This document shows positions 34,276-43,233 of a DNA stretch of 64,000 bases, one piece after another. The notes beneath the pieces were generated by a model. It was not told the DNA's origin. It did no database searches and saw only the letters and a program-made list of their open reading frames with translations. This DNA comes from an uncultured Clostridia bacterium. GTDB lineage: Bacteria > Bacillota > Clostridia > TANB77 > CAG-508. Numbering within the stretch: the first letter of the stretch is position 1; the number at the start of each line of letters is the position of its first letter. A program made the position numbers and the translations under genes. Location: NCBI GenBank assembly GCA_934177725.1, contig CAKPPO010000003.1, forward strand, positions 33,293 to 97,292. The letters are read 5' to 3'.

Positions 34276-34335
34276 GCGAGCCTTAAATTTTCTTAAAATT
34301 TACATTTGATAGAAAATTTTAGGCTCGCTTTTTTA
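34276..34335 (+). terminator. Third stacked hairpin terminator
   Basis: GCGAGCCTTAAATTTTCT pairs with AGAAAATTTTAGGCTCGC, then a T run. The gap 34130-34471 holds these three hairpins and an AT-rich leader; I see no other feature. Confidence 0.85.
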
Positions 34336-34471
34336 TAAATAAAAATTATATTAGAATTTGCAAAATATCTCAAGTTATGTTAGAATAACGATATTATAAA
34401 AGTAACATATTATTTTTTTATTTAAAATAATAAAAACAAAACTGTTTATCTCATAGAAAGGGGAATAATGA

Positions 34472-35272
34472 ATGAAGAAACATGAAATTGACCACGCAAT
34501 TAAAAACTGTAAGAAAAATTGTTTCGAAGAAGACAGAAAAGTAATGCTAGATGAAAGTGTAATGCGGATAAAAGGAGTAATCTTTTATATTTATGATTTA
34601 ATTTTCTTCGGAAATAAACTGATTATCTCTAGAGAAACAATGAGAAAAATTAGAAGATTCAAAAATGGAGTTATACCCAAAATTTACTCAAATAACTGCT
34701 CTTATATATTGGAAAACATAGAAAGAGATAGCCACAAAAACTATGAATTCGTAGATATTAGTGGTTACGAAGGTTCTAAAGCTTCTAAGATAATACAGTA
34801 TTTAAGAGAAAATGAAGGTATAATATACATTTTGGCTAGCCGAAGGCTTTATGAAAAACTTATAATTGCAGGATTAAAGAATAGAATAATATTATTAGCT
34901 CAAAATATGAAGTATTCGAGTTTATGCAAAAATCACTTTGTAAAATTTTCTACTTTAGGTTTTGTAAAACACAGAGAAAGCAAAATGTTTTTAGAAAGGC
35001 ATTCAAAAGGAAACTTAGTAAGAGTTTATTCAAAATCTGGTGAAGAAAAACAATTTGATAGCACTATTGAACTTGAAGTTAATGATATTATATTAACTAG
35101 AACAGATAAAGAAATTAAATATAGTTTTAATATCTATCAAATTATTACAAGACATAGCAGAAATTTTGCAGTAAGGATTATTTGGACTGATATGCTAAAA
35201 GGTGAAAAAACCAATTTCTATGTAGAAAAACTGGATTACATCTATCGAAAAATGATAGAAGATAATGCATAA
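34472..35272 (+). CDS. Unknown protein, possibly PIN-like nuclease fold
   Basis: Protein of 266 aa, not recognised. It is basic, soluble, and has five Cys. The first 150 residues alternate helices and strands in a way that recalls PIN-domain nucleases: an early acidic LDESVM, ISRETMRKIRRFK, then SKASKIIQYLRENEGIIYIL and LAQN. The acid positions are only partly convincing. The last 100 residues are beta-rich (GNLVRVYSKSGE, IELEVNDIILTRTD), perhaps an RNA-binding barrel. Codon 32 is CGG, in frame and followed by ATA. Monocistronic, flanked by strong terminators. Function unknown. Confidence 0.62.
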   Translation: MKKHEIDHAIKNCKKNCFEEDRKVMLDESVMRIKGVIFYIYDLIFFGNKLIISRETMRKIRRFKNGVIPKIYSNNCSYILENIERDSHKNYEFVDISGYEGSKASKIIQYLRENEGIIYILASRRLYEKLIIAGLKNRIILLAQNMKYSSLCKNHFVKFSTLGFVKHRESKMFLERHSKGNLVRVYSKSGEEKQFDSTIELEVNDIILTRTDKEIKYSFNIYQIITRHSRNFAVRIIWTDMLKGEKTNFYVEKLDYIYRKMIEDNA

Positions 35273-35309
35273 GAAAACAACTTATGAAAGTAAAATTTAC
35301 TTACGGAAT

Positions 35310-35345
35310 AGCTGTACAATATAAAAATTGTACAGTTATTTTTTT
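35310..35345 (+). terminator. Terminator before the T-box leader
   Basis: AGCTGTACAAT pairs with ATTGTACAGTT (one G-U), then ATTTTTTT. Confidence 0.8.
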
Positions 35346-35354
35346 ATAAAACAC

Positions 35355-35383
35355 TTGTAAACAAAATAAAAATGTGTTAATAT
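35355..35383 (+). promoter_or_regulatory. Promoter of the Phe T-box operon
   Basis: TTGTAA (35355-35360), 17-bp spacer, TAATAT (35378-35383) with extended TGt. Confidence 0.6.
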
Positions 35384-35439
35384 AATAAAAGTAAAATAAA
35401 AGATTCAAAGAAAAAGCAAAGTAAGTAGTAGAAAATTAT

Positions 35440-35650
35440 AGTAAAAGAGAGAAGGGTTACCAGCTGAAAGCCATTCCTATAACTATTACTGAAATTTCAC
35501 TTTTGAGAACTATTTTTGAAACAATAGTAGGAAGTAGCGTATGTCTGCGTTAAAGATTTAATAAGGTTAATGAATATACATTAATAAAATTAGGTGGTAC
35601 CACGGAAATAAAGCAGTTCGTCCTATATAGGATAGAACTGCTATTTTTAT
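35440..35650 (+). promoter_or_regulatory. Phe-specific T-box leader with terminator
   Basis: The T-box core TTAGGTGGTACCACGG is at 35590-35605. Stem I features precede it (AGAAGGGTTACCAGCTGAAA, then ACTGAAATTTCACTTTTGAG). In the specifier loop the triplet TTC (about 35496-35498) is Phe. The terminator AGCAGTTC/GAACTGCT (35612-35619, 35635-35642) with TTTTT follows. Uncharged tRNA-Phe should favour the antiterminator and switch on the M14 peptidase, pheS and pheT. Confidence 0.9.
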
Positions 35651-35676
35651 AAAAATAGGAAAGTGATTTATAGTAT

Positions 35677-36810
35677 ATGAAAAAAATTTTAGATTATGAG
35701 GATATGCTAAATATATTAAATTCATTTAATAAAAACATAAAAAAGCAAGAACCGATAGGAAAAACAAAGTTTGGATGTGAAATAAACCATTATACATATG
35801 GAAATGGTGAAAAACATGTAATTATAACAGCAGGGACGCATTCTGTAGAATTAATTAGTATTAATTTGGTGTTAGAGTTTATGAGAAAATTGGAAAATAA
35901 GGAAATCAATATAAAACCGGACGAGTATACATTGCATTTTATTCCAATAGTAAATCCAGAAGGAACAATAATTGTAACATCAGCGATTAGAACATTAATA
36001 AAAAAGGAAGTGACAGAGGAAGAGGAACAAAGAATATGTATTCAATACTATCTAAATGCAAAATTAGATGATAAATATGCAAATGATTATAATAATAGAT
36101 ATGAAAAATTACATCACCTAATGTTCCAAAATGCAACTAGCGAATGCATACCAGACAAGTATAAAGAATTAAAGAAAAATATAAAAGAAATAGTAAAAGA
36201 AAATAAACTGCCAATAGGTTGCTTAATAGATTGGTCAAACAATGGAAACGGAATAGATTTAAATTCGAATGTTGAAACTGGTAGATATTTTGATGAAATA
36301 AAAGACAACAAGAGTATATACATGGAGTTAAGGTTTAATACATTAGATTTAACTAAACCAGGACCAATAGGGAGACCTTTTGAAGGAAACGAATTTAAAT
36401 ATGAACTAGAAAATAGGGCTATTTTAGAATTTTACAAAAAATTAAAAGAGAAAAGTAATGTGGTAGCATCGTTTATATATCATGCATGTGGCGGATTAGT
36501 TTATTATTTAGAGAAACAAGAACAAGAAAATCCATGGGATAAAGAATATAACTATTATGAGTATAATAAAAAAGTTGCTGAAATATATTCAAAAACATCG
36601 GATTATAAAATGATTCAAAGTCATGGATATACGACATTAGATACTAAACTTATGACAATGGTACCTGGAACATTGCTAATAGAATTATCAAAGATAAGAG
36701 CAAATCCTTTATCACAATTTATAGAAAATAATAAAATTGTCAAAGAAGGATATACAGCTACAATAAATAGTAATATTGAAGCTTTAATAAAAACAATAAA
36801 TAATATATAA
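35677..36810 (+). CDS. M14-family zinc carboxypeptidase-like protein
   Basis: Protein of 377 aa with the M14 signature: zinc motif H-x-x-E in GTHSVE (residues about 54-59), VNPEGTI, GIDLNSNVETG in place of the usual DLNRNF, and the third zinc ligand His in YHACGG. Catalytic Glu is likely in LLIELSK. No signal peptide, so probably cytoplasmic. It is the first gene after the Phe T-box, directly upstream of pheS. Control by Phe-tRNA shortage suggests it releases phenylalanine or similar residues from peptides, but that is inference. Confidence 0.8.
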   Translation: MKKILDYEDMLNILNSFNKNIKKQEPIGKTKFGCEINHYTYGNGEKHVIITAGTHSVELISINLVLEFMRKLENKEINIKPDEYTLHFIPIVNPEGTIIVTSAIRTLIKKEVTEEEEQRICIQYYLNAKLDDKYANDYNNRYEKLHHLMFQNATSECIPDKYKELKKNIKEIVKENKLPIGCLIDWSNNGNGIDLNSNVETGRYFDEIKDNKSIYMELRFNTLDLTKPGPIGRPFEGNEFKYELENRAILEFYKKLKEKSNVVASFIYHACGGLVYYLEKQEQENPWDKEYNYYEYNKKVAEIYSKTSDYKMIQSHGYTTLDTKLMTMVPGTLLIELSKIRANPLSQFIENNKIVKEGYTATINSNIEALIKTINNI

Positions 36811-36832
36811 AGATAGAAAGGAGAATTTTTTA

Positions 36833-37867
36833 ATGAAAGAGCAAATTGAACAAATCAAAGTAAAAGCATTAAAAGAAATTGAACAATCAAAAGATTTAAA
36901 AGAGCTAAATGAAGCAAATGTAAAATATTTAGGAAAGAAAGGTGAAATAACAGCAGTATTAAGAGGAATGGGAGCATTATCTGCAGAAGAAAGACCAGTT
37001 ATAGGAAGCTTAGTAAATGTTGTTAGAGATGAGCTAGAAGGAGCTATATCTGAAAAAGAAGAAAAATTTAAAGCAGAGGAAATGGAAGAAAAACTTGCAA
37101 AAGAAAAAATAGATATTACACTTCCAGCAAACAAAATTAAAAGAGGTAGCAAACATCCATTAAATAGAATAATAGAAGAAGTTGAAGATATATTTGTAGG
37201 AATGGGATATGACGTAGTAGATGGTCCAGAACTAGAAACAGATGAATATTGTTTTGAAAGATTAAATTTACCAAAAGGACATCCAGCACGTGATATGCAA
37301 GATAGTTTCTACATAACACCAGAATACTTATTAAGAACACAAACATCAGCTGTTCAAGCACGTGTTATGATGGCAAACAAAGAAAAAACTCCAATACGTG
37401 TTATATGCCCAGGTAAAGTTTATAGAAGAGATGATGATGCAACACACTCACATCAATTTGCACAAGTAGAAGGATTAGTAATAGATGAAAAAATTAGCTT
37501 AGCAGACTTAAAAGGAACATTAGAAGTATTTATGAGAAAAATGCTTGGAGAAAATACACAGTTAAGATTTAGACCAAGTTATTTCCCATTTACAGAGCCA
37601 TCTTATGAAGTAGATGTAAGTTGCTTTAAATGTGGTGGAAAGGGATGTAATCTTTGCAAACAAACAGGATGGATAGAACTTTTAGGTTCAGGAATGGTAC
37701 ATCCAAATGTATTAAAAATGAATGGATATGATCCAAAAAAATATACAGGATTTGCTTTTGGAACAGGTTTAGACCGTTTAGCAATGTTCAAGTATGGAAT
37801 TACAGATATTCGTTTGTTGTACCAAAATGATGTTAGATTTTTAAATCAATTTGATAGAATGGACTAG
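36833..37867 (+). CDS. pheS: Phenylalanyl-tRNA synthetase alpha subunit
   Basis: Alpha subunit, 344 aa, complete. An N-terminal coiled coil precedes the class II core: HPLNRIIEEVEDIFVGMGYD and LPKGHPARDMQDSFYI, FRPSYFPFTEPSYEVDV (motif 2 region) and GTGLDRLAMFKYGI (motif 3). SGMVHPNVL and a Cys-rich loop (CFKCGGKGCNLC) are present. Charges tRNA-Phe with PheT. A 109-bp REP pair is inserted between pheS and pheT. Confidence 0.97.
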   Translation: MKEQIEQIKVKALKEIEQSKDLKELNEANVKYLGKKGEITAVLRGMGALSAEERPVIGSLVNVVRDELEGAISEKEEKFKAEEMEEKLAKEKIDITLPANKIKRGSKHPLNRIIEEVEDIFVGMGYDVVDGPELETDEYCFERLNLPKGHPARDMQDSFYITPEYLLRTQTSAVQARVMMANKEKTPIRVICPGKVYRRDDDATHSHQFAQVEGLVIDEKISLADLKGTLEVFMRKMLGENTQLRFRPSYFPFTEPSYEVDVSCFKCGGKGCNLCKQTGWIELLGSGMVHPNVLKMNGYDPKKYTGFAFGTGLDRLAMFKYGITDIRLLYQNDVRFLNQFDRMD

Positions 37868-37873
37868 GTAAAA

Positions 37874-37982
37874 AAAGGACAATTGGGGACGGGTCAATTT
37901 TGTCCTTTAAGAAAAAAAGTTAATATAACAAGAAAATAAAATTATGTAAAGGACAAAATTGACCCGTCCCCATTTGTCCTTT
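37874..37982 (+). mobile_element. MITE-like REP pair between pheS and pheT
   Basis: Left arm 37874-37908 (contains GGGGACGGGTCAATTTTGTC) and right arm 37948-37982 are inverted copies, separated by about 39 bp. Sequences match the RAYT element ends, including TTATGTAAAGGACAAAA on the right, with matched base changes. It looks like an internally deleted derivative lacking the transposase. It leaves only about 19 bp before the pheT start. Confidence 0.75.
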
Positions 37983-38001
37983 AAGAGAGGAAAAGAGAAA
38001 A

Positions 38002-40365
38002 ATGAAATTAAGTACAAATTTTGTTAAAGATTATGTAGATATAGATGTAGATTTAAAAACACTTGCAGAAGATATGACAGGTGTTGGAAATGAATATGAT
38101 TCTGCCCAAAAGTTAATTAATGCAACTAATTTAGTAGTTGGTGAAGTTATAGAATGTGAAATGCACCCTGATTCTGACCATTTACATGTATGCAAAGTAA
38201 ATGTCGGAAATGAGATTTTACAAATAGTTTGTGGTGCACCCAATGTTAGAAAAGGTTTAAAAGTAATAGTTGCTTTAGTTGGAGCAGAATTACCAGGAGA
38301 TTTTAAAATAAAAGCAGGGAAAATTAGAGGTGTAGAATCTAACGGAATGCTTTGCTCAATTGCAGAATTAGGTTTAGATAGCAAATTTTTAAAACCAGAA
38401 GACAAAGAAGGAATACATGAATTACCAGAAACTGCAGTTCCAGGAGAAGACCCTATAAAATTAATGGGAATGGATGACGGAGTAATAGATTTTGAGTTGA
38501 CAGCAAACAGAGGAGATCTATTAAGTATTTTAGGTATGGCTTATGAAATAGGTGCAATATATGATAAAAAAGTTAAAGACATAGATTTATCATACAACCA
38601 AAGCAATGAAGATATAAACAACTCTTTTAAAGTAAATGTAAAAACAGATAATTGTTCAATATTCTTAGCAAAAAGAGTTGAAAATGTAGTTATAAAAGAG
38701 AGTCCAACATTTATAAAAAATAGACTAATAGCTTCTGGAATAAGACCAATAAATAATGTTGTAGATATAAGTAACTATGTAATGCTAGAGGTAGGCCAAC
38801 CACTTCACTACTATGATGCAGATACATTAAATGGATGTTTAGAAGTAAGAATGGCTGAAGAAAACGAAAAATTAACAACCTTAGATGATGTAGAAAGAAC
38901 ATTATCTAGAGAAGACATAGTAATATCTGATGGTAAAAAAGCAATAGGTCTAGCAGGTGTAATGGGCGGGCTAGAAACAGAAATCACAGAAAATACAAAA
39001 AATATAATGATAGAATCAGCAATATTTGATAACGTAAAAATAAGAAAAACATCAAAAGAAATATTAAGAAGTGAAGCAAGTAATCGTTTTGAAAAAGGCT
39101 TAGACCCTAACAGAACATACATGGCAATAGAAAGATCTTGTCATTTACTAGAAAAATATGCAGATGCAAAAATAGTTGGTGGACTTGTAAAATATGATGA
39201 GGCATCATTAGAAGATACAAAAATAGATGTAAGTTTAGAAAAAGTAAACAAAGTATTAGGAACAACAATATCTAAAGAAGATGTACTAGATGTATTCAGA
39301 AAATTAGCATTTGAAACAGAAGTAAATGGAGATAAAATAACAGTATCAGTTCCAAAAAGAAGAATAGATATATCAATAGAAGAAGATTTAATAGAAGAAG
39401 TAGGAAGAATTTATGGAGTAAATAATATAGAAGGAAAATTACCAAGTCTTCCATTAAAGCAAGGCTCTTACAATAAAACATTAAGAAACATTAGAAACAA
39501 AATGATAGATTTAGGACTAAACGAAACACTTTCTTACATTTTGGTAAATGATAAAGAAGCTACAAAATACACTACAGATAATGTTGAAATAGTAAAACTT
39601 TTAGACCCTATGACAGAAGAGAGAAACACATTAAGATATAGTATGATACCATCTTTAGTAAAAATATATGAATACAACAAAGCAAGAAGCCAAAAAGATG
39701 TATCTATATTTGAAATAGGAAAGGGATTCTACAAAAAAGATGAACAATATGGAGAAAACTTAAAACTTTGCGTACTTATGACAGGAGAAAGATACTTATC
39801 TGTAAAATCAAAACAAGTAGATTTTTATGATATCAAAGGTGTAGCAGAAGAACTATTAGATTACTTAGGTTATGCTGGAAGATATAGCTTTGTAGTAAAA
39901 GATGAATTGCCAAAAGAATTCCATCCATATCAAACTGCACAAATTAGTGTAAATAACGATATTGTAGGAATTATAGGAAAACTTCATCCAAACTGTACAA
40001 AGGACAATGTATATGTATTAGAAATAAACTTAGATAAATTACTAGAAAAGAAAACAGGAAAAATGAAATACAAAGAAATATCTAAATTCCCAAGTGTAAA
40101 GAAAGATTTAGCAGTAGTAATAGATAAAGATATTACATCAGAAGAAATAGCAAAACAAATTAAAAAACTAGCAGGAAACTTATTGCTAGGAAGCAAAATA
40201 TTTGATGTTTATACAGGAGAAAACATCGAAGAAAACAAAAAGAGTATTGCATATTCATTAGAATTTGGAGCAGCAGACAGAACATTAACAGACGACGAAA
40301 TAAATGCTATATTAGAAAAAATAATTGCAGGACTTGAAAAACAAGGCGCAATAATAAGAAAATAA
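38002..40365 (+). CDS. pheT: Phenylalanyl-tRNA synthetase beta subunit
   Basis: Beta subunit, 787 aa, full length. N-terminal tRNA-binding domain (ECEMHPDSDHLHVCKVNVG, QIVCGAPNVRKG), the B3/B4 editing domain (NNVVDISNYVMLEVGQPLHY), B5, the catalytic-like core (EEVGRIYGVNNIEG, LGLNETLSYILV) and the C-terminal anticodon-binding FDX domain (FPSVKKDLAVVIDKDI, SIAYSLEFGAADRTLTDDEI). Expressed with pheS under the T-box. Confidence 0.97.
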   Translation: MKLSTNFVKDYVDIDVDLKTLAEDMTGVGNEYDSAQKLINATNLVVGEVIECEMHPDSDHLHVCKVNVGNEILQIVCGAPNVRKGLKVIVALVGAELPGDFKIKAGKIRGVESNGMLCSIAELGLDSKFLKPEDKEGIHELPETAVPGEDPIKLMGMDDGVIDFELTANRGDLLSILGMAYEIGAIYDKKVKDIDLSYNQSNEDINNSFKVNVKTDNCSIFLAKRVENVVIKESPTFIKNRLIASGIRPINNVVDISNYVMLEVGQPLHYYDADTLNGCLEVRMAEENEKLTTLDDVERTLSREDIVISDGKKAIGLAGVMGGLETEITENTKNIMIESAIFDNVKIRKTSKEILRSEASNRFEKGLDPNRTYMAIERSCHLLEKYADAKIVGGLVKYDEASLEDTKIDVSLEKVNKVLGTTISKEDVLDVFRKLAFETEVNGDKITVSVPKRRIDISIEEDLIEEVGRIYGVNNIEGKLPSLPLKQGSYNKTLRNIRNKMIDLGLNETLSYILVNDKEATKYTTDNVEIVKLLDPMTEERNTLRYSMIPSLVKIYEYNKARSQKDVSIFEIGKGFYKKDEQYGENLKLCVLMTGERYLSVKSKQVDFYDIKGVAEELLDYLGYAGRYSFVVKDELPKEFHPYQTAQISVNNDIVGIIGKLHPNCTKDNVYVLEINLDKLLEKKTGKMKYKEISKFPSVKKDLAVVIDKDITSEEIAKQIKKLAGNLLLGSKIFDVYTGENIEENKKSIAYSLEFGAADRTLTDDEINAILEKIIAGLEKQGAIIRK

Positions 40366-40372
40366 TTGAATC

Positions 40373-40434
40373 GAACATAAGGGACGGTCCTTTTTGTTCC
40401 GAATTTGGAACAAAAAGGACCGTCCCTTATGTTC
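40373..40434 (+). repeat. Perfect long palindrome (28-bp arms)
   Basis: GAACATAAGGGACGGTCC begins the left arm (40373-40400), loop GAATTT, and the right arm (40407-40434) is its exact complement. It lies 8 bp after the pheT stop. A degraded relative precedes fmt at 20244-20282. It could also end transcription. Confidence 0.88.
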
Positions 40435-40489
40435 ACTTGCTAATTGTCTGCTTTTATGATATAAAAAAGAATATAAAGGAGGTAAAATA

Positions 40490-41086
40490 ATGAAAGTATT
40501 ATTTGCAACAACAAATCCAGCAAAAGTAAAGAAATATGCAGAAAGATTAAAAGAAAAAAATATAGAAGTATTAACTATTAAAGACTTGGGAATAAATCTA
40601 AAGCCAGAAGAAACGGGGAAAAATGCTATAGAAAATGCTTATATAAAAGCAAAAGCGTATTATGATGAAACCAAAATTACATCTATAGGAATGGATAATA
40701 ATTTATATATAGAAGATTTGCCAGAAGAAAAACAACCAGGAACACACGTAAGAAGAGTAAACGGAAAAGAATTAAATGATGATGAAATGATTGAATATTA
40801 TTGTAATTTAGTTAAAGAATATGGTGGCAAATTAAAAGCTAAATGGGTATATGGAATGGTAATATATAATGGAAAAGAAACAAAAGAATATAGTTGGAGT
40901 AAAAAACATTTCTATTTCGTAGACAAGCCTTGTGAAAGAAGAAACCCAGGATATCCTTTAGACTCAATATCAATTATGCCAGAATGTAATAAATATTTTG
41001 TAGACTTAACAGAAGAAGACAAAAATAAAAACAAAGAAAATTATAAAGAAGACGACGTTATAGAGTTTATAGTAAATAATGTGTAA
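40490..41086 (+). CDS. HAM1/RdgB-like non-canonical purine NTP pyrophosphatase
   Basis: Protein of 198 aa. It starts VLFATTNPAKVKKYAERLKE and contains ETGKNAIENAYIKAKAYYDE, both typical of the Ham1 family that hydrolyses dITP/XTP. The catalytic-loop Asp lies in GMDNNLYIEDL rather than the usual ADDSGL. GTHVRRVNGKELNDDEM and the WSKKHFYF end diverge too. It is therefore a divergent branch, possibly with other nucleotide substrates. It begins a set of three small nucleotide-processing genes. Confidence 0.82.
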   Translation: MKVLFATTNPAKVKKYAERLKEKNIEVLTIKDLGINLKPEETGKNAIENAYIKAKAYYDETKITSIGMDNNLYIEDLPEEKQPGTHVRRVNGKELNDDEMIEYYCNLVKEYGGKLKAKWVYGMVIYNGKETKEYSWSKKHFYFVDKPCERRNPGYPLDSISIMPECNKYFVDLTEEDKNKNKENYKEDDVIEFIVNNV

Positions 41087-41121
41087 ATATGTTAAATAAT
41101 AAATTGTAAAGGAGAAAAAAT

Positions 41122-41658
41122 ATGGAATCTTTTGATGTACTTAATGAATATGGTGAATTTACAGGGAAAATAGCAACTAGGGAGGAATGTCATAAAAATG
41201 GTTATTGGCATAGAGCAGTATATGCCTTTATTATTGATAATAATGGAAATGTATTGTTGCAAAAAAGAAGTGCAAATAAAAAATTATGGCCAAATATGTG
41301 GGATGTAACAGTAGGTGGTCATGTAGATAGTGGAGAATTTGGAAGACAAGCTCTAATAAGAGAAACTAAAGAAGAATTAGGAATTGAAATATCAGATGAA
41401 GATATTAAATACTTAGTTGGTTCAACATCAATAAATGAACAAGGAGATATAATAAATAAACATTATAATGAATGTTATTTAATTACAAAAAACATTGATG
41501 TTTCAAATATAGTAATCCAAAAAGAAGAGGTATCAGAAGTTAAGTATTTTTCTAGAGAAGAGCTAATAAAAAGAATAGATAATAATTATGAAGGTTTAAC
41601 TGAAAAAATAGGTGCATGGAACTTTTTAAAGAAAATTTTAGAGAAATATGCTATATAA
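41122..41658 (+). CDS. Nudix hydrolase
   Basis: Protein of 178 aa. The Nudix box is complete: GGHVDSGEFGRQALIRETKE continuing ELGIEI near residues 67-92. The N-terminus (FDVLNEYGEFTGKIATREEC, YWHRAVYAFIID) resembles the IDI-like/YfcD branch of Nudix enzymes. Substrate not deducible; neighbours suggest a nucleotide or related pyrophosphate. ATG follows AAAGGAG. Confidence 0.88.
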   Translation: MESFDVLNEYGEFTGKIATREECHKNGYWHRAVYAFIIDNNGNVLLQKRSANKKLWPNMWDVTVGGHVDSGEFGRQALIRETKEELGIEISDEDIKYLVGSTSINEQGDIINKHYNECYLITKNIDVSNIVIQKEEVSEVKYFSREELIKRIDNNYEGLTEKIGAWNFLKKILEKYAI

Positions 41659-41673
41659 TTAGGAGAGAATATT

Positions 41674-41970
41674 ATGAAAACAATAACATTATGTGGAAGT
41701 TTAAAGTTTCAAAAAGAAATGATGGAAATAGCAGAAAAGATGGCTTTAGAAGGTAATTGCATTCTTACACCCGTTTATCCAGTGTTAGAAAATTATGAGA
41801 GAACAGATGAACAATTGGAAAAATTGAAAGAAGCTCATTTTAAAAGAATAGAACTATCAGATGCTATATTTGTAATAAATAAAAATAATTATGTTGGAAA
41901 AAGTACAAATCTAGAAATTGAATATGCAAAAAAACTAGGAAAAGAAATTATGTATTTAGAACAAGAGTAG
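41674..41970 (+). CDS. Nucleoside 2-deoxyribosyltransferase-like protein
   Basis: Short Rossmann-like protein of 98 aa. It starts TITLCGSLKFQKEMMEIAEK and has HFKRIELSDAIFVINKNNYV and STNLEIEYAKKLGKEIMYL, the pattern of the short nucleoside 2-deoxyribosyltransferase/DUF4406-type family. In this family the Glu in NLEIEYA is the likely nucleophile region. A role in nucleotide salvage or cleavage is plausible with the Ham1 and Nudix neighbours. Confidence 0.8.
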   Translation: MKTITLCGSLKFQKEMMEIAEKMALEGNCILTPVYPVLENYERTDEQLEKLKEAHFKRIELSDAIFVINKNNYVGKSTNLEIEYAKKLGKEIMYLEQE

Positions 41971-42033
41971 AGAGACAAATAGTAATTTGTCGATGAGATT
42001 GATTTTGAAATTTGAACAAAAATATAAACATTT

Positions 42034-42068
42034 AGATGGGTATATAGAATATGCTCATCTTTTATTAT
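42034..42068 (+). terminator. Terminator before the integrase gene
   Basis: AGATGGGTATAT pairs with ATATGCTCATCT (wobble pairs included), 3-nt loop, T-rich tail. A smaller dyad, GACAAAT-N4-ATTTGTC, lies at 41974-41991. Confidence 0.65.
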
Positions 42069-42083
42069 GTCAATTAAATATTG

Positions 42084-42108
42084 TATAATATATAGAGAGT
42101 TCTATATA
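42084..42108 (+). promoter_or_regulatory. Promoter -10 and operator-like dyad of the integrase gene
   Basis: TATAAT (42084-42089) is followed at once by TATATAGA-GAGT-TCTATATA (42089-42108), a perfect 8-bp-arm dyad over the likely +1. The -35 is poor. This suggests repression or autoregulation. Confidence 0.5.
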
Positions 42109-42145
42109 CTGCAAACTATCAAAAAAATGTAAGGAGGTAATTGTC

Positions 42146-43141
42146 ATGGGAGAAGTATTTGTAGAAAAAGTAATTAATGCAACAGAAGATTTTTTAGACA
42201 ATAACCAAAGAATAAAATTAAAAGAAATACTTACAGAAATATGTATATATTATAAAATTGAGAAATTAGAACAAAGTCAAAAAGAAGAAATACAGAGGAA
42301 TAATGAAGATATTCTAAATAGGTTTATATCATCTAAAGAAATTGAAGGTTGCTCAAATAGAACTTTAAATTATTACAGAGATACTATAAATAAAATGTTT
42401 GAAGCTGTAAATCTTCCAATAAATGAAATTACTACTGAAAAATTAAGAAACTATTTAGCAGATTATAAAAATAATTCAAATGCAGGTATGGTAACGATAG
42501 ATAATATAAGAAGAACTTTATCAAGTTTCTTTGCTTGGTTGGAAAATGAGGACTATATTGTAAAAAGTCCAGTAAGAAGAATTCATAAAGTAAAGACTAC
42601 TAGAAGAGTAAAAGAAACATTAACAGATGAAAATTTGGAAAAGTTAAGAGATACTTGTTCAAATGTAAGGGATTTAGCAATATTAGAACTATTAATTTCA
42701 ACTGGTATGAGAGTTGGAGAGATTACAAGATTAAATATATCAGATATGAATTTTCAAGAAAGAAGTTGTATTGTTTTAGGAAAAGAAAATAGTGAAAGAG
42801 AAATTTATTTTAGTGCAAAAAGCAAAATGTATATGAAGAAATATTTAGAAATGAGAACTGATAACAATGAGGCACTATTTGTATCTCTTATTAAACCTTA
42901 TAACAGGTTGGGAATATCAGGGATTGAAATTTTAATTAGAAATTTAGGAAAAGAAGCAAATATAAATAAAGTTCATCCACATAAATTTAGAAGAACAATG
43001 GCGACTATGGATATTGATAAAGGTATGCCAATAGAACAAGTGCAAAAATTATTAGGTCATGTTAAAATAGATACAACAATGGAATATGCAATGGTGAATC
43101 AAAGTAATGTTAAAAATTCGCATAGGAAATATATAACATAA
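42146..43141 (+). CDS. Tyrosine recombinase / integrase (XerC/D-like)
   Basis: Protein of 331 aa. A SAM-like core-binding domain at about residues 60-140 (CSNRTLNYYRDTINKMFEAV, RTLSSFFAWLENEDYI) precedes the catalytic domain. Catalytic residues are visible: Arg in STGMRVGEITRL near 188, HPHKFRRT near 278, LLGHVKIDTT and nucleophile Tyr in MEYAMVNQ near 313. An extra helical stretch of about 50 residues precedes the core-binding domain. It stands at the left edge of the glycoside cluster, has its own operator-like promoter, and may be linked to that cluster's mobility. No attachment site was identified. Confidence 0.9.
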   Translation: MGEVFVEKVINATEDFLDNNQRIKLKEILTEICIYYKIEKLEQSQKEEIQRNNEDILNRFISSKEIEGCSNRTLNYYRDTINKMFEAVNLPINEITTEKLRNYLADYKNNSNAGMVTIDNIRRTLSSFFAWLENEDYIVKSPVRRIHKVKTTRRVKETLTDENLEKLRDTCSNVRDLAILELLISTGMRVGEITRLNISDMNFQERSCIVLGKENSEREIYFSAKSKMYMKKYLEMRTDNNEALFVSLIKPYNRLGISGIEILIRNLGKEANINKVHPHKFRRTMATMDIDKGMPIEQVQKLLGHVKIDTTMEYAMVNQSNVKNSHRKYIT

Positions 43142-43233
43142 GTAATAGATATAGTTATTAAAATAAACGACACAAAAGTAAATGAATATATTTTTAATAT
43201 TAGAATATAAAAGATTAAGCAGACAGGAAAAAA

